Positions 15,810 to 24,700 of a stretch of DNA of 64,000 bases are shown here, in pieces. Origin of the DNA: Treponema sp. (GTDB taxonomy: Bacteria; Spirochaetota; Spirochaetia; Treponematales; Breznakiellaceae). A program made the translations under genes and the position numbers. The first letter of the stretch is position 1, and every line of letters begins with the position of its first letter. The DNA lies in assembly GCA_009777735.1 (NCBI GenBank), contig WRLF01000001.1, forward strand, positions 1-64,000, written 5' to 3'. Under the pieces are notes generated by a model. It did no database searches and was not told the DNA's origin. It saw only the letters and a program-made list of their open reading frames with translations.

Positions 15810-16640
15810 TTACTCATTAGTTGCTATTGCTAAAGTCCAGACAGACAGATTCAGGGGATCGGTCCAGCTTTCAATAACATAAAAATTGATGATTGTACCG
15901 GACACATTCATTTCACTTGCGGCTGATTCGCTAAAATCAAAAACACTGGCACCCTGATAACTGTGAGTTTCGCTACTTATATAGCTTCCCTTGTTTCCAA
16001 TAATATTGATAACTGCCATTTCATACGATTTTACAAATGTATCATGGTGAGAGTTGTGGCGGTCGGAATATCCTATACCTACTGAATAGCCGCCAATTTC
16101 AACCGGAGGCGAATCTAACCACAGGGGACGACTGCCTCCCGAAGAATGTCCCGAAGCCAAAGGCATTACCGGGCCGGAAGGCGCTCTTGCAACAATAAAC
16201 AATGCGTTGTTATTTTCAAAAATATCATTTTCAGGATCAAATTCAAGTTGTTCAATAAATTTTTCAAGATCGTTATCATAATGTAATTGATATTCTGAAA
16301 TGAAACTGTCATCGAATATGCTTCTGCCGGTATGTTCGTTCACAGAGTAGCTGCCGCTTACAGAGTTAAAAAAGGAAAATTTTCGCGCGGCATCTTTAAG
16401 GGCATTGTTGATGGATTCCTGTCGATCGGAAAATAATACTGAAACGCCAACAAATACCAGACCTCCACGGGAACCTGAATGTTGATAAGTCTGCGGTAAG
16501 TCAGGCAGGTCGTTATCCTGTGTCTGTGCAGTGCTTAAACAAGCAAGAATCGCAAAAAAGCCAAAAGCACAGACCAGAATGAAACACAATGCGCGACGCA
16601 TAGTGCCACGGCTAAAGCCACGAGATACGTCACGCATCAT
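15810..16640 (-). CDS. Envelope lipoprotein of unknown function
   Basis: 276 aa. Residues 14-35 are a signal sequence (MRRALCFILVCAFGFFAILA) followed by a cysteine that could be lipidated under the relaxed spirochaete lipobox; the initial 13 residues may not be translated (inner Met at 16601). The start lies 8 nt after the LPP20-like stop. The mature region has repeated aromatic/Asn-rich beta stretches and two conserved-looking phrases, ALKDAARKFSFFNSVSG and SYEMAVINIIGNKGSYISSETHS, reminiscent of the LPP20 fold's helix-strand pattern. It probably works with the neighbouring LPP20-like proteins. Function unknown. Confidence 0.65.
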   Translation of the reverse strand: MMRDVSRGFSRGTMRRALCFILVCAFGFFAILACLSTAQTQDNDLPDLPQTYQHSGSRGGLVFVGVSVLFSDRQESINNALKDAARKFSFFNSVSGSYSVNEHTGRSIFDDSFISEYQLHYDNDLEKFIEQLEFDPENDIFENNNALFIVARAPSGPVMPLASGHSSGGSRPLWLDSPPVEIGGYSVGIGYSDRHNSHHDTFVKSYEMAVINIIGNKGSYISSETHSYQGASVFDFSESAASEMNVSGTIINFYVIESWTDPLNLSVWTLAIATNE

Positions 16641-16648
16641 ATACTACA

Positions 16649-17215
16649 TCAGTCAGTTGAAACGATTCGGGGAGTCGACTGTTGTTGCAGTTGATGATCC
16701 AGTTGATCGAGAGCCCGGGCTGACATGAATTCGGCAAAATCAGCAGCTTCATTGTTGACAGCATTGACATACTGTCCTCGTGCATCAGCTTTCCTCATCT
16801 CAACACGTACCCACCATGTACCATCGGGCATCTGTTCCTGCCGATTGACGGTAGCTCCGGAAATACTATTATTCACAACAGTCCTAGTGATGTTTTCAAT
16901 AGCCTGGATTGACCTGGAATCGTTGATGAGCCCTGCTTCACCAGCATAGTCTGTCATCATGCCCTGAATTTGCACATTAACTTCCTCTGCAACAGCTCGC
17001 CGCGCACGGTTTGTTGCCGTTTGCCTAGCCAAGCTTTCATTTTGCAGCCTCGCATCGCCGATACCCCAGAAAACATCTACTGGCGGTCTTTCATTCAGCC
17101 ACGTTGGCGAGTTTCCCTGAGCCACAGGCGCAGGCGCAGGTTCCGGTGTGCCTCCGCAACTCATCATCAGTGCCATTGCAATAACGGCAACAAACAGTAC
17201 ATTAATTTTCTTCAT
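16649..17215 (-). CDS. LPP20-like lipoprotein
   Basis: 188 aa from ATG 17215, with GAGGAG 8 nt upstream (complement 17224-17229). Type II signal peptide MKKINVLFVAVIAMALMMS then Cys-Gly-Gly; a Pro/Ala-rich linker follows. The folded domain contains VFWGIGDARLQNESLARQTA and NRARRAVAEEVNVQIQ, the pattern of the LPP20 family, a surface lipoprotein fold known in Helicobacter and frequent in spirochaetes. A paralogous domain appears in the gene at 17301. It is anchored in the outer or inner membrane by lipid. Specific role unknown. Confidence 0.78.
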   Translation of the reverse strand: MKKINVLFVAVIAMALMMSCGGTPEPAPAPVAQGNSPTWLNERPPVDVFWGIGDARLQNESLARQTATNRARRAVAEEVNVQIQGMMTDYAGEAGLINDSRSIQAIENITRTVVNNSISGATVNRQEQMPDGTWWVRVEMRKADARGQYVNAVNNEAADFAEFMSARALDQLDHQLQQQSTPRIVSTD

Positions 17216-17277
17216 AAAATGCACTCCTCATAAATATTTTTTCAGTTTCATAAGAAACCTACTTCCACAATTAATGC

Positions 17278-17299
17278 CTGTCCGCCAAAGTACGGACAG
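17278..17299 (-). terminator. Hairpin after the 17301 gene
   Basis: CTGTCCG (17278-17284) and CGGACAG (17293-17299) form a perfect 7-bp stem with an 8-nt loop, immediately past the stop of the lipoprotein gene on the minus strand. No T-run follows, so it may be an attenuating or processing hairpin rather than a strong terminator. Confidence 0.4.
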
Positions 17300-17300
17300 A

Positions 17301-18530
17301 CTAGTGCTGCGGCATTAAGGCAGCAAGGTACTCTTTAAATAAAGAGGCATACCTTTCGTTTACTATTCTTTCCATTAAAATAAATGCCCGGTTCTCCGCC
17401 TGGGGAAGCGTTGTATGACCTTCTCTGTCGGTGAAGTTAAAGGACAGCAAAACCGTATCTGTTGCATTTTCAACCAAATCCGCGCTGACGGTAAAGCGGA
17501 CAAATAAATTGGGGTTACCGGGAAATACAGATTCTTCCATACTTATGGTTACTTCCAATGTATAGGGAGGATTGTTCCCCCGTGTTCGAAGCCCTTCTGT
17601 ATTTAAAACACCGGCAAAAGCATCACGGACACGGTTGCCCCGGTCGCCTGTAACCTGTACTCCGACAGAAATATTTCTAATAATATTAGACGCTTCTATA
17701 TTTAGCGCATCGGCACTGGTCAGGTTTAATGATGATGTCGTTCCGCCAACCTGCGTAACAACACTGGCATACTGGGCATTAATACCGGAAATAAGGGCTG
17801 CCAGCTTGTAACGGGCATAACCGTCAAATGTATTTTTTTCGGCCGAAGTCATTGAGATAAGTCTTTCGATGTTCGCAAGATTTACGCGGATCATCTCGGT
17901 ATAAACGGTTATTGTTCTTTCCCTGTGCAGATATGCCAGAGCGTATACCATCCCTCGGCCATTTTCCCATACACGGCCAATTTCCGCGCCAACTAACGTA
18001 TCAAGCGAGGCAGCGGTAACAATTGAATCTCTAATGGCAGTATCATCTGATACGGTAACAATCCCGCTTCTGACCGCCTCAGAATACACCGTGACTATTT
18101 CAAAGTTTGCCTGTATTGACTGGCCAAAAATGGCTGTAAGCGCAGCAAACGCACTTTTTTCCGCATCCGCACGGTTTGCGGCGTAGCCCACCGCTGCAAG
18201 ATACGTATTTCTGGGATATGCGGTATAAGGATCAAGCACCCAACTGGGTTCCGACCCGCCGCTTGTTGCCTGAACAGTGGATACAGGGATGTATGTCCCT
18301 GTTCCGGAGCCTGAGGTTCCAGTACTGACGCTTTGTGTTCCTGTGCCGGAGTTTCTGCCGCTGAGGACATCGTCCAGCCTGCGGGCAGCATCCTGCGCCG
18401 CCGCATCTGCCTCAGCGCTCATATCCGGGCCGCGGGAAGGCTGGGCTTCCTGGCTGCCCCCTGCCTGAGTATTTACGGTACACGCAAAGAAAAAGATACA
18501 TAATAAATATATCATTCGATTAAAAAACAT
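17301..18530 (-). CDS. LPP20-domain lipoprotein with long linker
   Basis: 409 aa from ATG 18530 (AGGTGAG just upstream). The N-terminus MFFNRMIYLLCIFFFAC is a lipoprotein signal with Cys17. Residues about 25-95 are a Ser/Thr/Gly linker (SGTGTQSVSTGTSGSGTG) of low complexity. The core (about 100-220) has YLAAVGYAANRADAEKSAF, the LPP20-type motif shared with the protein at 16649, then a C-terminal domain with FVRFTVSADLVENATDTVL and NRAFILMERIVNERYASLF. It is probably an envelope-anchored protein. A poly-G tract lies about 150 bp upstream and could modulate expression. No enzymatic motif. Confidence 0.72.
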   Translation of the reverse strand: MFFNRMIYLLCIFFFACTVNTQAGGSQEAQPSRGPDMSAEADAAAQDAARRLDDVLSGRNSGTGTQSVSTGTSGSGTGTYIPVSTVQATSGGSEPSWVLDPYTAYPRNTYLAAVGYAANRADAEKSAFAALTAIFGQSIQANFEIVTVYSEAVRSGIVTVSDDTAIRDSIVTAASLDTLVGAEIGRVWENGRGMVYALAYLHRERTITVYTEMIRVNLANIERLISMTSAEKNTFDGYARYKLAALISGINAQYASVVTQVGGTTSSLNLTSADALNIEASNIIRNISVGVQVTGDRGNRVRDAFAGVLNTEGLRTRGNNPPYTLEVTISMEESVFPGNPNLFVRFTVSADLVENATDTVLLSFNFTDREGHTTLPQAENRAFILMERIVNERYASLFKEYLAALMPQH

Positions 18531-18680
18531 AACCTCACCTGCTTTAACGCTATTTATGTCCATAATATATCATGCGTTTATTACTTTGTCTAGTACAAAA
18601 TGGAATAAACAGTATTTATAAAATAAACCTGAAATAATGGCAATAGTTACTGTTTAACGATAGAACCAACCAGCCTCGCC

Positions 18681-18698
18681 TTTTTTTTGGGGGGGGGG
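18681..18698. repeat. Homopolymer tract T8-G10
   Basis: Eight T (18681-18688) then ten G (18689-18698), then CGGCGGGG, between an outer-membrane protein gene (ends 18762) and a lipoprotein gene (starts 18530), both on the minus strand. Long G tracts slip during replication; in Treponema pallidum such tracts lie by promoters of surface-protein genes and alter expression. Here it would be about 160 bp upstream of the 18530 start. Confidence 0.75.
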
Positions 18699-18761
18699 CG
18701 GCGGGGATGGTTGGCAAAGCAGATTCGCATTTTGTGTTTTTAATACGCCAAAAAGTGCTCT

Positions 18762-19412
18762 TTAGAACATCCAGCCCAGGCCGACTTTGAGCAGGAGGCC
18801 GTGGCCAATTTTAAGTCCCAAATCCGCTTCCCCGCCGACAGGTATTGCAGCGCCATAAATTACATGACTTCGCAGGAACATGGTATCGCTAAAAAAGAAA
18901 TCCAGCCCCAAGCCAGCGCGCAGCCAAATATCATGCCACCACCCTGAACTAAATCCTTCATATTCTCCCGTTTCATCACCCAATGTAAACTCAAAATCAA
19001 CCCCTGCAGTGGGGAAAATTACCAGTGAATCTGAAACAGGAAAGGGGTATTTTCCGTAAATACCAAGTTGCAAAGCTACCGTATTTTCAAGGCCAGTTTG
19101 AGAACCGGAAATAACTTCTGTATAGCCACCAGAAGAAACTGACATTGAATCAGGGTTTTTATAAAGCAGACCCAAATTAAACTCAATAAACCGGCTTAAG
19201 CCCAAAAAGGCAAAGGCTCCAAACCCTGTACGCTTCATTGTCCAATCCCATTCTTCTGTATAGTGATTATATCCATCATACCATGGAATCTCAACAACCC
19301 CTTTTGAATTACCGGTATTAAACATAAAACCAAAACCAAAAGCCCTTTCCATGGTAAATGCTCCGGATGATGCAATCGCTAAAAACAAAACCACTCCGAT
19401 AAATTTTTTCAT
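18762..19412 (-). CDS. Predicted outer-membrane beta-barrel protein
   Basis: 216 aa with signal peptide (KKFIGVVLFLAIASSGAFT) and a mature part made of alternating aromatic/polar strands (FGFGFMFNTGN; FIEFNLGLLY; WLRAGLGLDFFFSD). It ends in LLLKVGLGWMF, a C-terminal Phe as used for BAM recognition. The size suits an 8-strand barrel of the OmpA/OmpW kind. It heads a minus-strand gene run of envelope genes. No ligand can be predicted. Confidence 0.75.
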   Translation of the reverse strand: MKKFIGVVLFLAIASSGAFTMERAFGFGFMFNTGNSKGVVEIPWYDGYNHYTEEWDWTMKRTGFGAFAFLGLSRFIEFNLGLLYKNPDSMSVSSGGYTEVISGSQTGLENTVALQLGIYGKYPFPVSDSLVIFPTAGVDFEFTLGDETGEYEGFSSGWWHDIWLRAGLGLDFFFSDTMFLRSHVIYGAAIPVGGEADLGLKIGHGLLLKVGLGWMF

Positions 19413-19521
19413 TCTTTTCTCCTTAAAAACAGCCTAATAAGGCTTTATAATTTACATGGAGAATCTCCATGTTCTGAATCAGCGCTTAATAATAGGCTGA
19501 AAATCATACAGTATTTTCCAA

Positions 19522-20427
19522 TTAAAACTGCTCCGAGGCCATTGCCAGAATTACCGCAGTTTGCACATCCAGGGCCCTGGCCCGCAGGCGTCGGGTGCTT
19601 CCGGTTCCGCTGACATTACCGGTAATGACAATGGAAGCCCCAAGCTGTCTTCCCAATGCGACAGCAGAATTATCATCAACATCCCCGGAAAGCTGAAAAT
19701 TTGCTTCTGCCCGTATCAAGTCAAGGTTTCTGCGATCAACAACCGTAAATCTTCTGGCATTGACAATAAGGAACACCAATTCATCTATTATGAATTCAGA
19801 CAAATAAGGGTCGTTGCTTGAAATGCTTAACACTGCCAGCCTGGAGCCATCGGGAAGGGAATCCATCAATTCATGCGCCGCTCTAATTACCGCATGTTCA
19901 ATAGAACCGCCACTGACGGGAGGCGCAGGCGGGGCAGTAGGCGCCATTCTTGCAACTGCGGTATCAGTAACGGCTGCAGGTGTGACAGACCCGTTTCCAG
20001 TCAGGGCAGTCGTGCTTTGGACATTCAGGCTGAGCAAGGCCCCATACCGCAGTGTCATGCCAATAATGATACAGTTTGAATGGGAATTCACGGTTACCTG
20101 CCTTCTGGTACCTATATTCCACTGGCCGTTCCTCGCCAGGGTTGTATCAGCCGCTTCAATGACATTGTGCCCGTTTTGCACAATTATCATTTCCTTTGAT
20201 CTTGGATGTACGTGGGCGGCAATGGTACCGTTTATCCATACTGCTATATCACGGATGGAATTTTCTGCATTAATGATGATTTCCGATTGCCCAGCTCTGG
20301 CAATTGTATTGGGAGCGTTTGGCACTGCCAGCCTATCCTGAGAAGCCAGGTCAGGCACAATGCATAATCCGAAAAATATAACTAGATGCCGAAAAATATT
20401 CATCCGAAAATTCCGCATTATAATCAT
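19522..20427 (-). CDS. CsgG-like envelope protein
   Basis: 301 aa. Start at 20427 is supported by GGGAGAAG upstream. Signal sequence about residues 9-29 (FRHLVIFFGLCIVPDLASQ). Residues about 30-150 are a beta-rich domain, then an Ala/Pro linker (MAPTAPPAPPV). Residues 170-300 match the CsgG/LpoB-like fold: RLAVLSISS, ELVFLIVNARRFTVVDRRNLD, and LGRQLGASIVITGNVSG. Such proteins build or regulate outer-membrane secretion or peptidoglycan synthesis complexes; in Treponema they are common and uncharacterised. It is divergent from the XRE regulator, with operator-like repeats between them. Confidence 0.72.
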   Translation of the reverse strand: MIIMRNFRMNIFRHLVIFFGLCIVPDLASQDRLAVPNAPNTIARAGQSEIIINAENSIRDIAVWINGTIAAHVHPRSKEMIIVQNGHNVIEAADTTLARNGQWNIGTRRQVTVNSHSNCIIIGMTLRYGALLSLNVQSTTALTGNGSVTPAAVTDTAVARMAPTAPPAPPVSGGSIEHAVIRAAHELMDSLPDGSRLAVLSISSNDPYLSEFIIDELVFLIVNARRFTVVDRRNLDLIRAEANFQLSGDVDDNSAVALGRQLGASIVITGNVSGTGSTRRLRARALDVQTAVILAMASEQF

Positions 20428-20436
20428 GCTCTTCTC

Positions 20437-20477
20437 CCATATTACTAATATAACGCTATCGTATAGCCATATTACTA
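20437..20477. promoter_or_regulatory. Operator-like repeats in divergent promoter region
   Basis: CCATATTACTA occurs twice (20437-20447 and 20467-20477, 30-bp period, about three helical turns), the first copy inside the palindrome ATATTACTAATAT (20439-20451). Between them is GCTATCGTATAGC (20455-20467), arms GCTAT/ATAGC. Positioned between the CsgG-like gene and the XRE regulator gene, it is a likely binding site for that regulator. Confidence 0.5.
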
Positions 20478-20532
20478 CATATATATCGTTATTGTCAACA
20501 GAAAATTGCGGACATTTGTGTATTGTAAATAA

Positions 20533-20859
20533 ATGGGTTTCCGTGAAAATCTAAAACAGGAATTGAGTTTTAACGGTATGCAGGTAAAAGAGCTTGCGGT
20601 TGCAGCGGGTGTACACAAGAGAGCCTTGGATACCTACTTACTCACTGAAAACGCTTCAATGCCCCCTGCCGATACTGCTGTCCGTATTGCGCAGGCATTG
20701 GGGGTAAGCGTTGAATATCTGATAACAGGCGAAAACATTGTTTTACCGCAGGATATCCGCCAAATCATCCGGAATTTGACACGGCTCTCCAAAAAAAACC
20801 GCCATATTACGGCAGTATTGACCAAAGCCCTTCTGGATAGTCAGGAAGACAAACAGTAA
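20533..20859 (+). CDS. XRE-family (Cro/CI) HTH regulator
   Basis: 108 aa. Residues 5-65 form a five-helix lambda-repressor-like domain: MQVKELAVAAGVHKRALDTY is the helix-turn-helix, followed by PADTAVRIAQALGVSVEYLI. The C-terminal 40 residues are a basic helical tail. A small DNA-binding protein, probably a repressor of its own divergent promoter region, where repeated CCATATTACTA sites lie. No linked toxin is coupled to it; the VapBC pair downstream has its own promoter. Its regulon is unknown. Confidence 0.85.
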   Translation: MGFRENLKQELSFNGMQVKELAVAAGVHKRALDTYLLTENASMPPADTAVRIAQALGVSVEYLITGENIVLPQDIRQIIRNLTRLSKKNRHITAVLTKALLDSQEDKQ

Positions 20860-20891
20860 ATATATAATAGCCCGAAAACGCCGCACTGCAA

Positions 20892-20920
20892 TTGACAAAC
20901 ACAGAGGTTATACCTATACT
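20892..20920 (+). promoter_or_regulatory. Sigma-70-type promoter of vapBC-like operon
   Basis: TTGACA (20892-20897), 17-bp spacer, TATACT (20915-20920). Near-consensus, about 40 bp before the antitoxin start codon. Confidence 0.75.
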
Positions 20921-20944
20921 TATACTTGCAAGTATACTTGCAAG
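20921..20944. promoter_or_regulatory. Autoregulatory operator of vapBC-like operon
   Basis: Perfect 16-bp palindrome TATACTTGCAAGTATA (20921-20936) followed in an overlapping register by TATACTTGCAAG (20933-20944); CTTGCAAG therefore occurs twice. Directly downstream of the -10 element, the expected position for an antitoxin ribbon-helix-helix repressor complex. Confidence 0.7.
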
Positions 20945-20959
20945 CGAGGAGTATAGATA

Positions 20960-21211
20960 ATGGCACAGTTATCCCTATACATTGAAAACTCTATGGCAAA
21001 CCGGCTGAGCAAAGCCGCAAAAATCAGCAAATGCTCAGTCTCAAAATATGTTGCAGCGCTTGTTTCTGAACATTTGTTAAAAAACGAATCAGAAGATCAA
21101 AAAAAACAGATTCTAAATCAATTATGCGGTGCTATGAATGATCCAACTTTTACTATGCCTTCTGAGCTTTCATGGGAAGACGAAATTCCAAGGAATTTTG
21201 ACCTTATATGA
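20960..21211 (+). CDS. VapB-type ribbon-helix-helix antitoxin
   Basis: 83 aa, GAGGAG before the ATG. The N-terminus AQLSLYIENSMANRLSKAA has the short beta strand and helix of ribbon-helix-helix DNA-binding proteins, followed by SKCSVSKYVAALVSEHL. The C-terminal half (WEDEIPRNFDLI) is acidic and probably wraps the toxin. It should neutralise the PIN-domain toxin of the next gene and repress the operon with the palindromes upstream. The stop overlaps the toxin start by ATGA, which favours antitoxin excess. Confidence 0.82.
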   Translation: MAQLSLYIENSMANRLSKAAKISKCSVSKYVAALVSEHLLKNESEDQKKQILNQLCGAMNDPTFTMPSELSWEDEIPRNFDLI

Positions 21212-21609
21212 CTTATTTTCTTGATACCAACATCTGTATTTATTACCTTAACAACTCCAACCCTAACCTCAGCAAGAAACTAAAAAAAATGCCGACAACA
21301 AGCATACAAATTCCATCGATAGTTGCCGCCGAACTTCTGTACGGTGCGGAAAAAAGCGTAAAAAGGGAAAATAATATTCAGCTAATAAACACGTTTCTTT
21401 CGGTTTTTGAAATAATCAATTTTGATGAAAAAGCAGCCGGATACTATGCGGCTATCCGTGCGGAACTTGAACGCAGAGGGCAGATGATTGGTAGCAATGA
21501 TATTATTATCGCCGCAACCACCCTCGCCTGCAACGCTACTCTCGTTACCCATAACACCGGCGAATTCTCCCGCATTAAAAAACTAAAAATAGAAGACTGG
21601 ACAGCGTAA
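21208..21609 (+). CDS. vapC: VapC-type PIN-domain toxin
   Basis: 133 aa. PIN-domain acidic residues are in place: Asp6 in FLDTN, Glu in AAELLYGAE (about 43), Asp in GSNDIIIAA (about 97), with a polar THNTGEF near the C-terminus. VapC toxins are Mg-dependent ribonucleases that cut tRNA or rRNA, inhibited by VapB. The gene is intact, so the module is probably active. A 111-bp inverted-repeat structure follows. Confidence 0.87.
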   Translation: MTYFLDTNICIYYLNNSNPNLSKKLKKMPTTSIQIPSIVAAELLYGAEKSVKRENNIQLINTFLSVFEIINFDEKAAGYYAAIRAELERRGQMIGSNDIIIAATTLACNATLVTHNTGEFSRIKKLKIEDWTA

Positions 21610-21612
21610 AAT

Positions 21613-21723
21613 AGGTAAAAGAAAAAAAGGAAAAGTGAGGAAGAGGCTCAGCGGGTTACCATCAAAGATATGACTGCTGTCTATGCCTTGACGGTAATCC
21701 GAGCCACTTCCTACCTTTTACCT
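21613..21723. terminator. Long imperfect hairpin between convergent genes
   Basis: AGGTAAAAG (21613-21621) pairs with CTTTTACCT (21715-21723), and inner segments continue the stem: GGAAGAGGCTC against GAGCCACTTCC, and GGTTACC against GGTAATCC. It lies between the toxin gene and the convergent nifJ stop. It could act as a bidirectional terminator or be a remnant of a small inverted-repeat element. No consistent T-run is present. Confidence 0.5.
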
Positions 21724-21725
21724 TG

Positions 21726-24700
21726 TTAAAACGGTCTTTCCGATAAATACTTATACTCTTTCCACACCCGTTCCGCTTGGGCTTTAGCCTTGGCAAGCAG
21801 GGCATCAGCTCGTGCCGAATCGGCGGCCTTGAGGCTCTTGAAGCGGACTTCTTTGTACATGAAGTCTTCAAGGCTGGTCGTCGGGTCTTTGGAGTCAAGC
21901 TGGAAGGGGTTTTTGCCCTGATCTTTAAGCCGGGGGTCATAGCGGTACAGGGGCCACAAGCCGCTGGTAACAACTGCCTTACCTTGCTCAAGTCCCTTAC
22001 TCATGTCAATACCGTGGCTGATACAGTGGGAGTAGGCGATGATCAGTGATGGGCCGTCGTAGGCTTCAGCCTCGCGGAACGCTTTGATCGTTTGGGCCAT
22101 GTTCGCGCCGAGAGAAATTTTGGCGACATACACATAGCCGTAACTCATGGCTATTGCGCCGAGGTCTTTTTTGACAATGTCTTTTCCGGAGTAGGCAAAC
22201 TTGGCAATGGCGCCGACCGGGGTAGCTTTGGACATCTGACCGCCGGTGTTGGAGTACACTTCGGTGTCCATACAGAGCAGGTTTACATTCTTGCCAGAGG
22301 CAATAACATGGTCTAAACCGCCGAAGCCAATGTCATACGCCCAGCCGTCACCTCCGAATGCCCACACGGATCGCTTAACAAAATTATCGGCAAGGGAAAG
22401 GAGCAGTTTTGCCAATGGCTTGGTATCTTTTGCCAAGGCAGCTTTGAGCGCATCAACATTTTTCCGTTGTTCATCAATGGCGGCATCGTTGGCCTGGTCA
22501 TTGGCTAGCAGTTTGTCAATAATGGTGCCGGCAATACCTGCTTTTTTCGCCTGTGCAGCAATTTCGCGGGCGTGAACGGCCAGTTTGTCGCTGGTTAACC
22601 GGAAGCCCATAGCAAATTCGGCGGCATCTTCAAAGAGGCTGTTTGACCATACCGGGCCGCGGCCGTCTGAACGCCGGCAGTACGGGGTTGTGGGTAGGTT
22701 GCCGCCGTAAATCGAGGAACAGCCGGTGGCGTTGGCGATGATCGCCCGGTCACCGAAAAGCTGTGACATAAGTTTAACGTAGGGTGTTTCACCGCAGCCG
22801 CCGCACGCCCCGGAGAATTCAAACAGGGGGCGCTTGTAGGCAAGGGCCTTGGGTGAACTGAGTTCGCCTTCTGCCGGAGTCTCCGGCAGGCTGAGGAAGT
22901 AATCCCATACCGCCACTTGTTCAGCGTGGTATTCATGATCATCAGAATAGGATTTCCAGGAAAGCGCGCAGGGTTTACTCGTGTCTTTTGACATGGGGCA
23001 GATATTGAAGCAGACGCCGCATTCATAACAGTCTTCGGCGCCAATAACCAATGTTGCTTTCTGGCCTTCTATCGGCCTGGGTTTTATTTCGGCAGCCTTG
23101 AAGCCTGCAGGGGCCTTTGCCAGATCAGCATTGCTGAGGTTTTTAAAACGCATACAAGCGTGGGGACACACAACCGTACAGTTGCCGCACTGGATGCACA
23201 CATCGGGATTCCAGACAGGAACCCGCTCAGCTACGGAGCGTTTCTCGTACTGGCTTGTTGCGGTGGGGAATGTGCCGTCTGCGGGGATTTTGCTCACCGG
23301 CAGGGTGTCGCCCTGCTGTATCGACATGGTTCCCAGCACTCCCTTGATCCACGGATCCTTTGCGGTGGCAAACGGTTTTTTCATCCGGATTTTCCCTTCG
23401 GTTTTGGAAGGATACATCACCTGTTCTGTTGCATTCAGGGCTGCATCAACGGTTTTGTAATTTTTTTCAACAACATCGGCACCCTTCTTGCCGTAGGATT
23501 GCTGGATGTGTTCTTTCATGTGCTGTACCGCTTCTTTTTCCGGCAGTACACCGGAAATCTTGAAGTAGGCGGCCTGCATGACGGTATTAATACGGTTACC
23601 CATTCCGGTTTTACGTGCTATCTCGGCAGCATCAATAACATAGAATTTTACCTTTTTTTCGATAATGCGCTTTTGTGCTTCTGTGGGAATATTCGCCCAA
23701 ACATCGGCAGCCTTGAAAGGACTGTTGAGGAGGAAGGTACCGCCGTCTTTAATTTTGGAGAGCATATCGTACATTTCCATGTAGGAAAACTTGTGGCAAG
23801 CCAGGAAGTCCGCTTTCGTGATAAGGTAGGGGCGGCGGATTTTGCCCTTGCCGAAGCGCAGGTGGGAAACGGTAAAACCGCCGGATTTCTTGGAATCATA
23901 CGAAAAGTACGCCTGGGCGTTGAGGTTGGGCCTTACTTCGCTGATAATTTTAATCGAGTTTTTATTGGCACCGACCGTCCCGTCAGCTCCGAGTCCATAG
24001 AACAGCGCTTCGTTCATACCTTTTTCTTCAAGCACAAACTGTTCGTCATAGTCCAGGCTCTTGCCCAGAACGTCGTCCTTGATACCAACGATAAAGTTGG
24101 CTATCTTCTCGCCGGAAAGGTTGTCAAAAACTGCTTTGACCATTGCCGGAGTAAATTCCTTGGAGCCGAGTCCGTAACGGCCGCCGAGTATGAGAGGAGT
24201 ACCGGTAAATGGAACAGCCTTGGCAGCCTGCATTTCGCTGATGGCAGTGCGTACATCGGCATACAGCGGCTCGCCCGGTGCGCCGGGGTCTTTCGTGCGG
24301 TCAAGAACGGCAATGGCTTTTACCGTAGCGGGGAGGGCTTTCACAAAAAGTTTCGCGTCAAAGGGCCGGTACAACCGCACTTTCACCATGCCGACTTTTT
24401 GACCTTGCTTAACCATATGGTCGATGGTTTCTTCGCACGTGTCAGCTCCGGATCCCATGATGATAACAACTTTTTTCGCATCCTTTGCGCCGTAGTAGTC
24501 AAAAACTTTATATTTGCGTCCGGTGAGTTTGGCGTATTTATTCATTTCCGCCTGTACGATTCCCGGTACTGCATTGTAATACTTATTTACTCCTTCACGG
24601 CCCTGGAAGTAGGTGTCGGGGTTTTGGGCAGTTCCCCGGATAGTGGGTTTTTCGGGGGTAAGGCCGCGGTTACGATGGGCAGCCACCAGGTCGTCATCAA

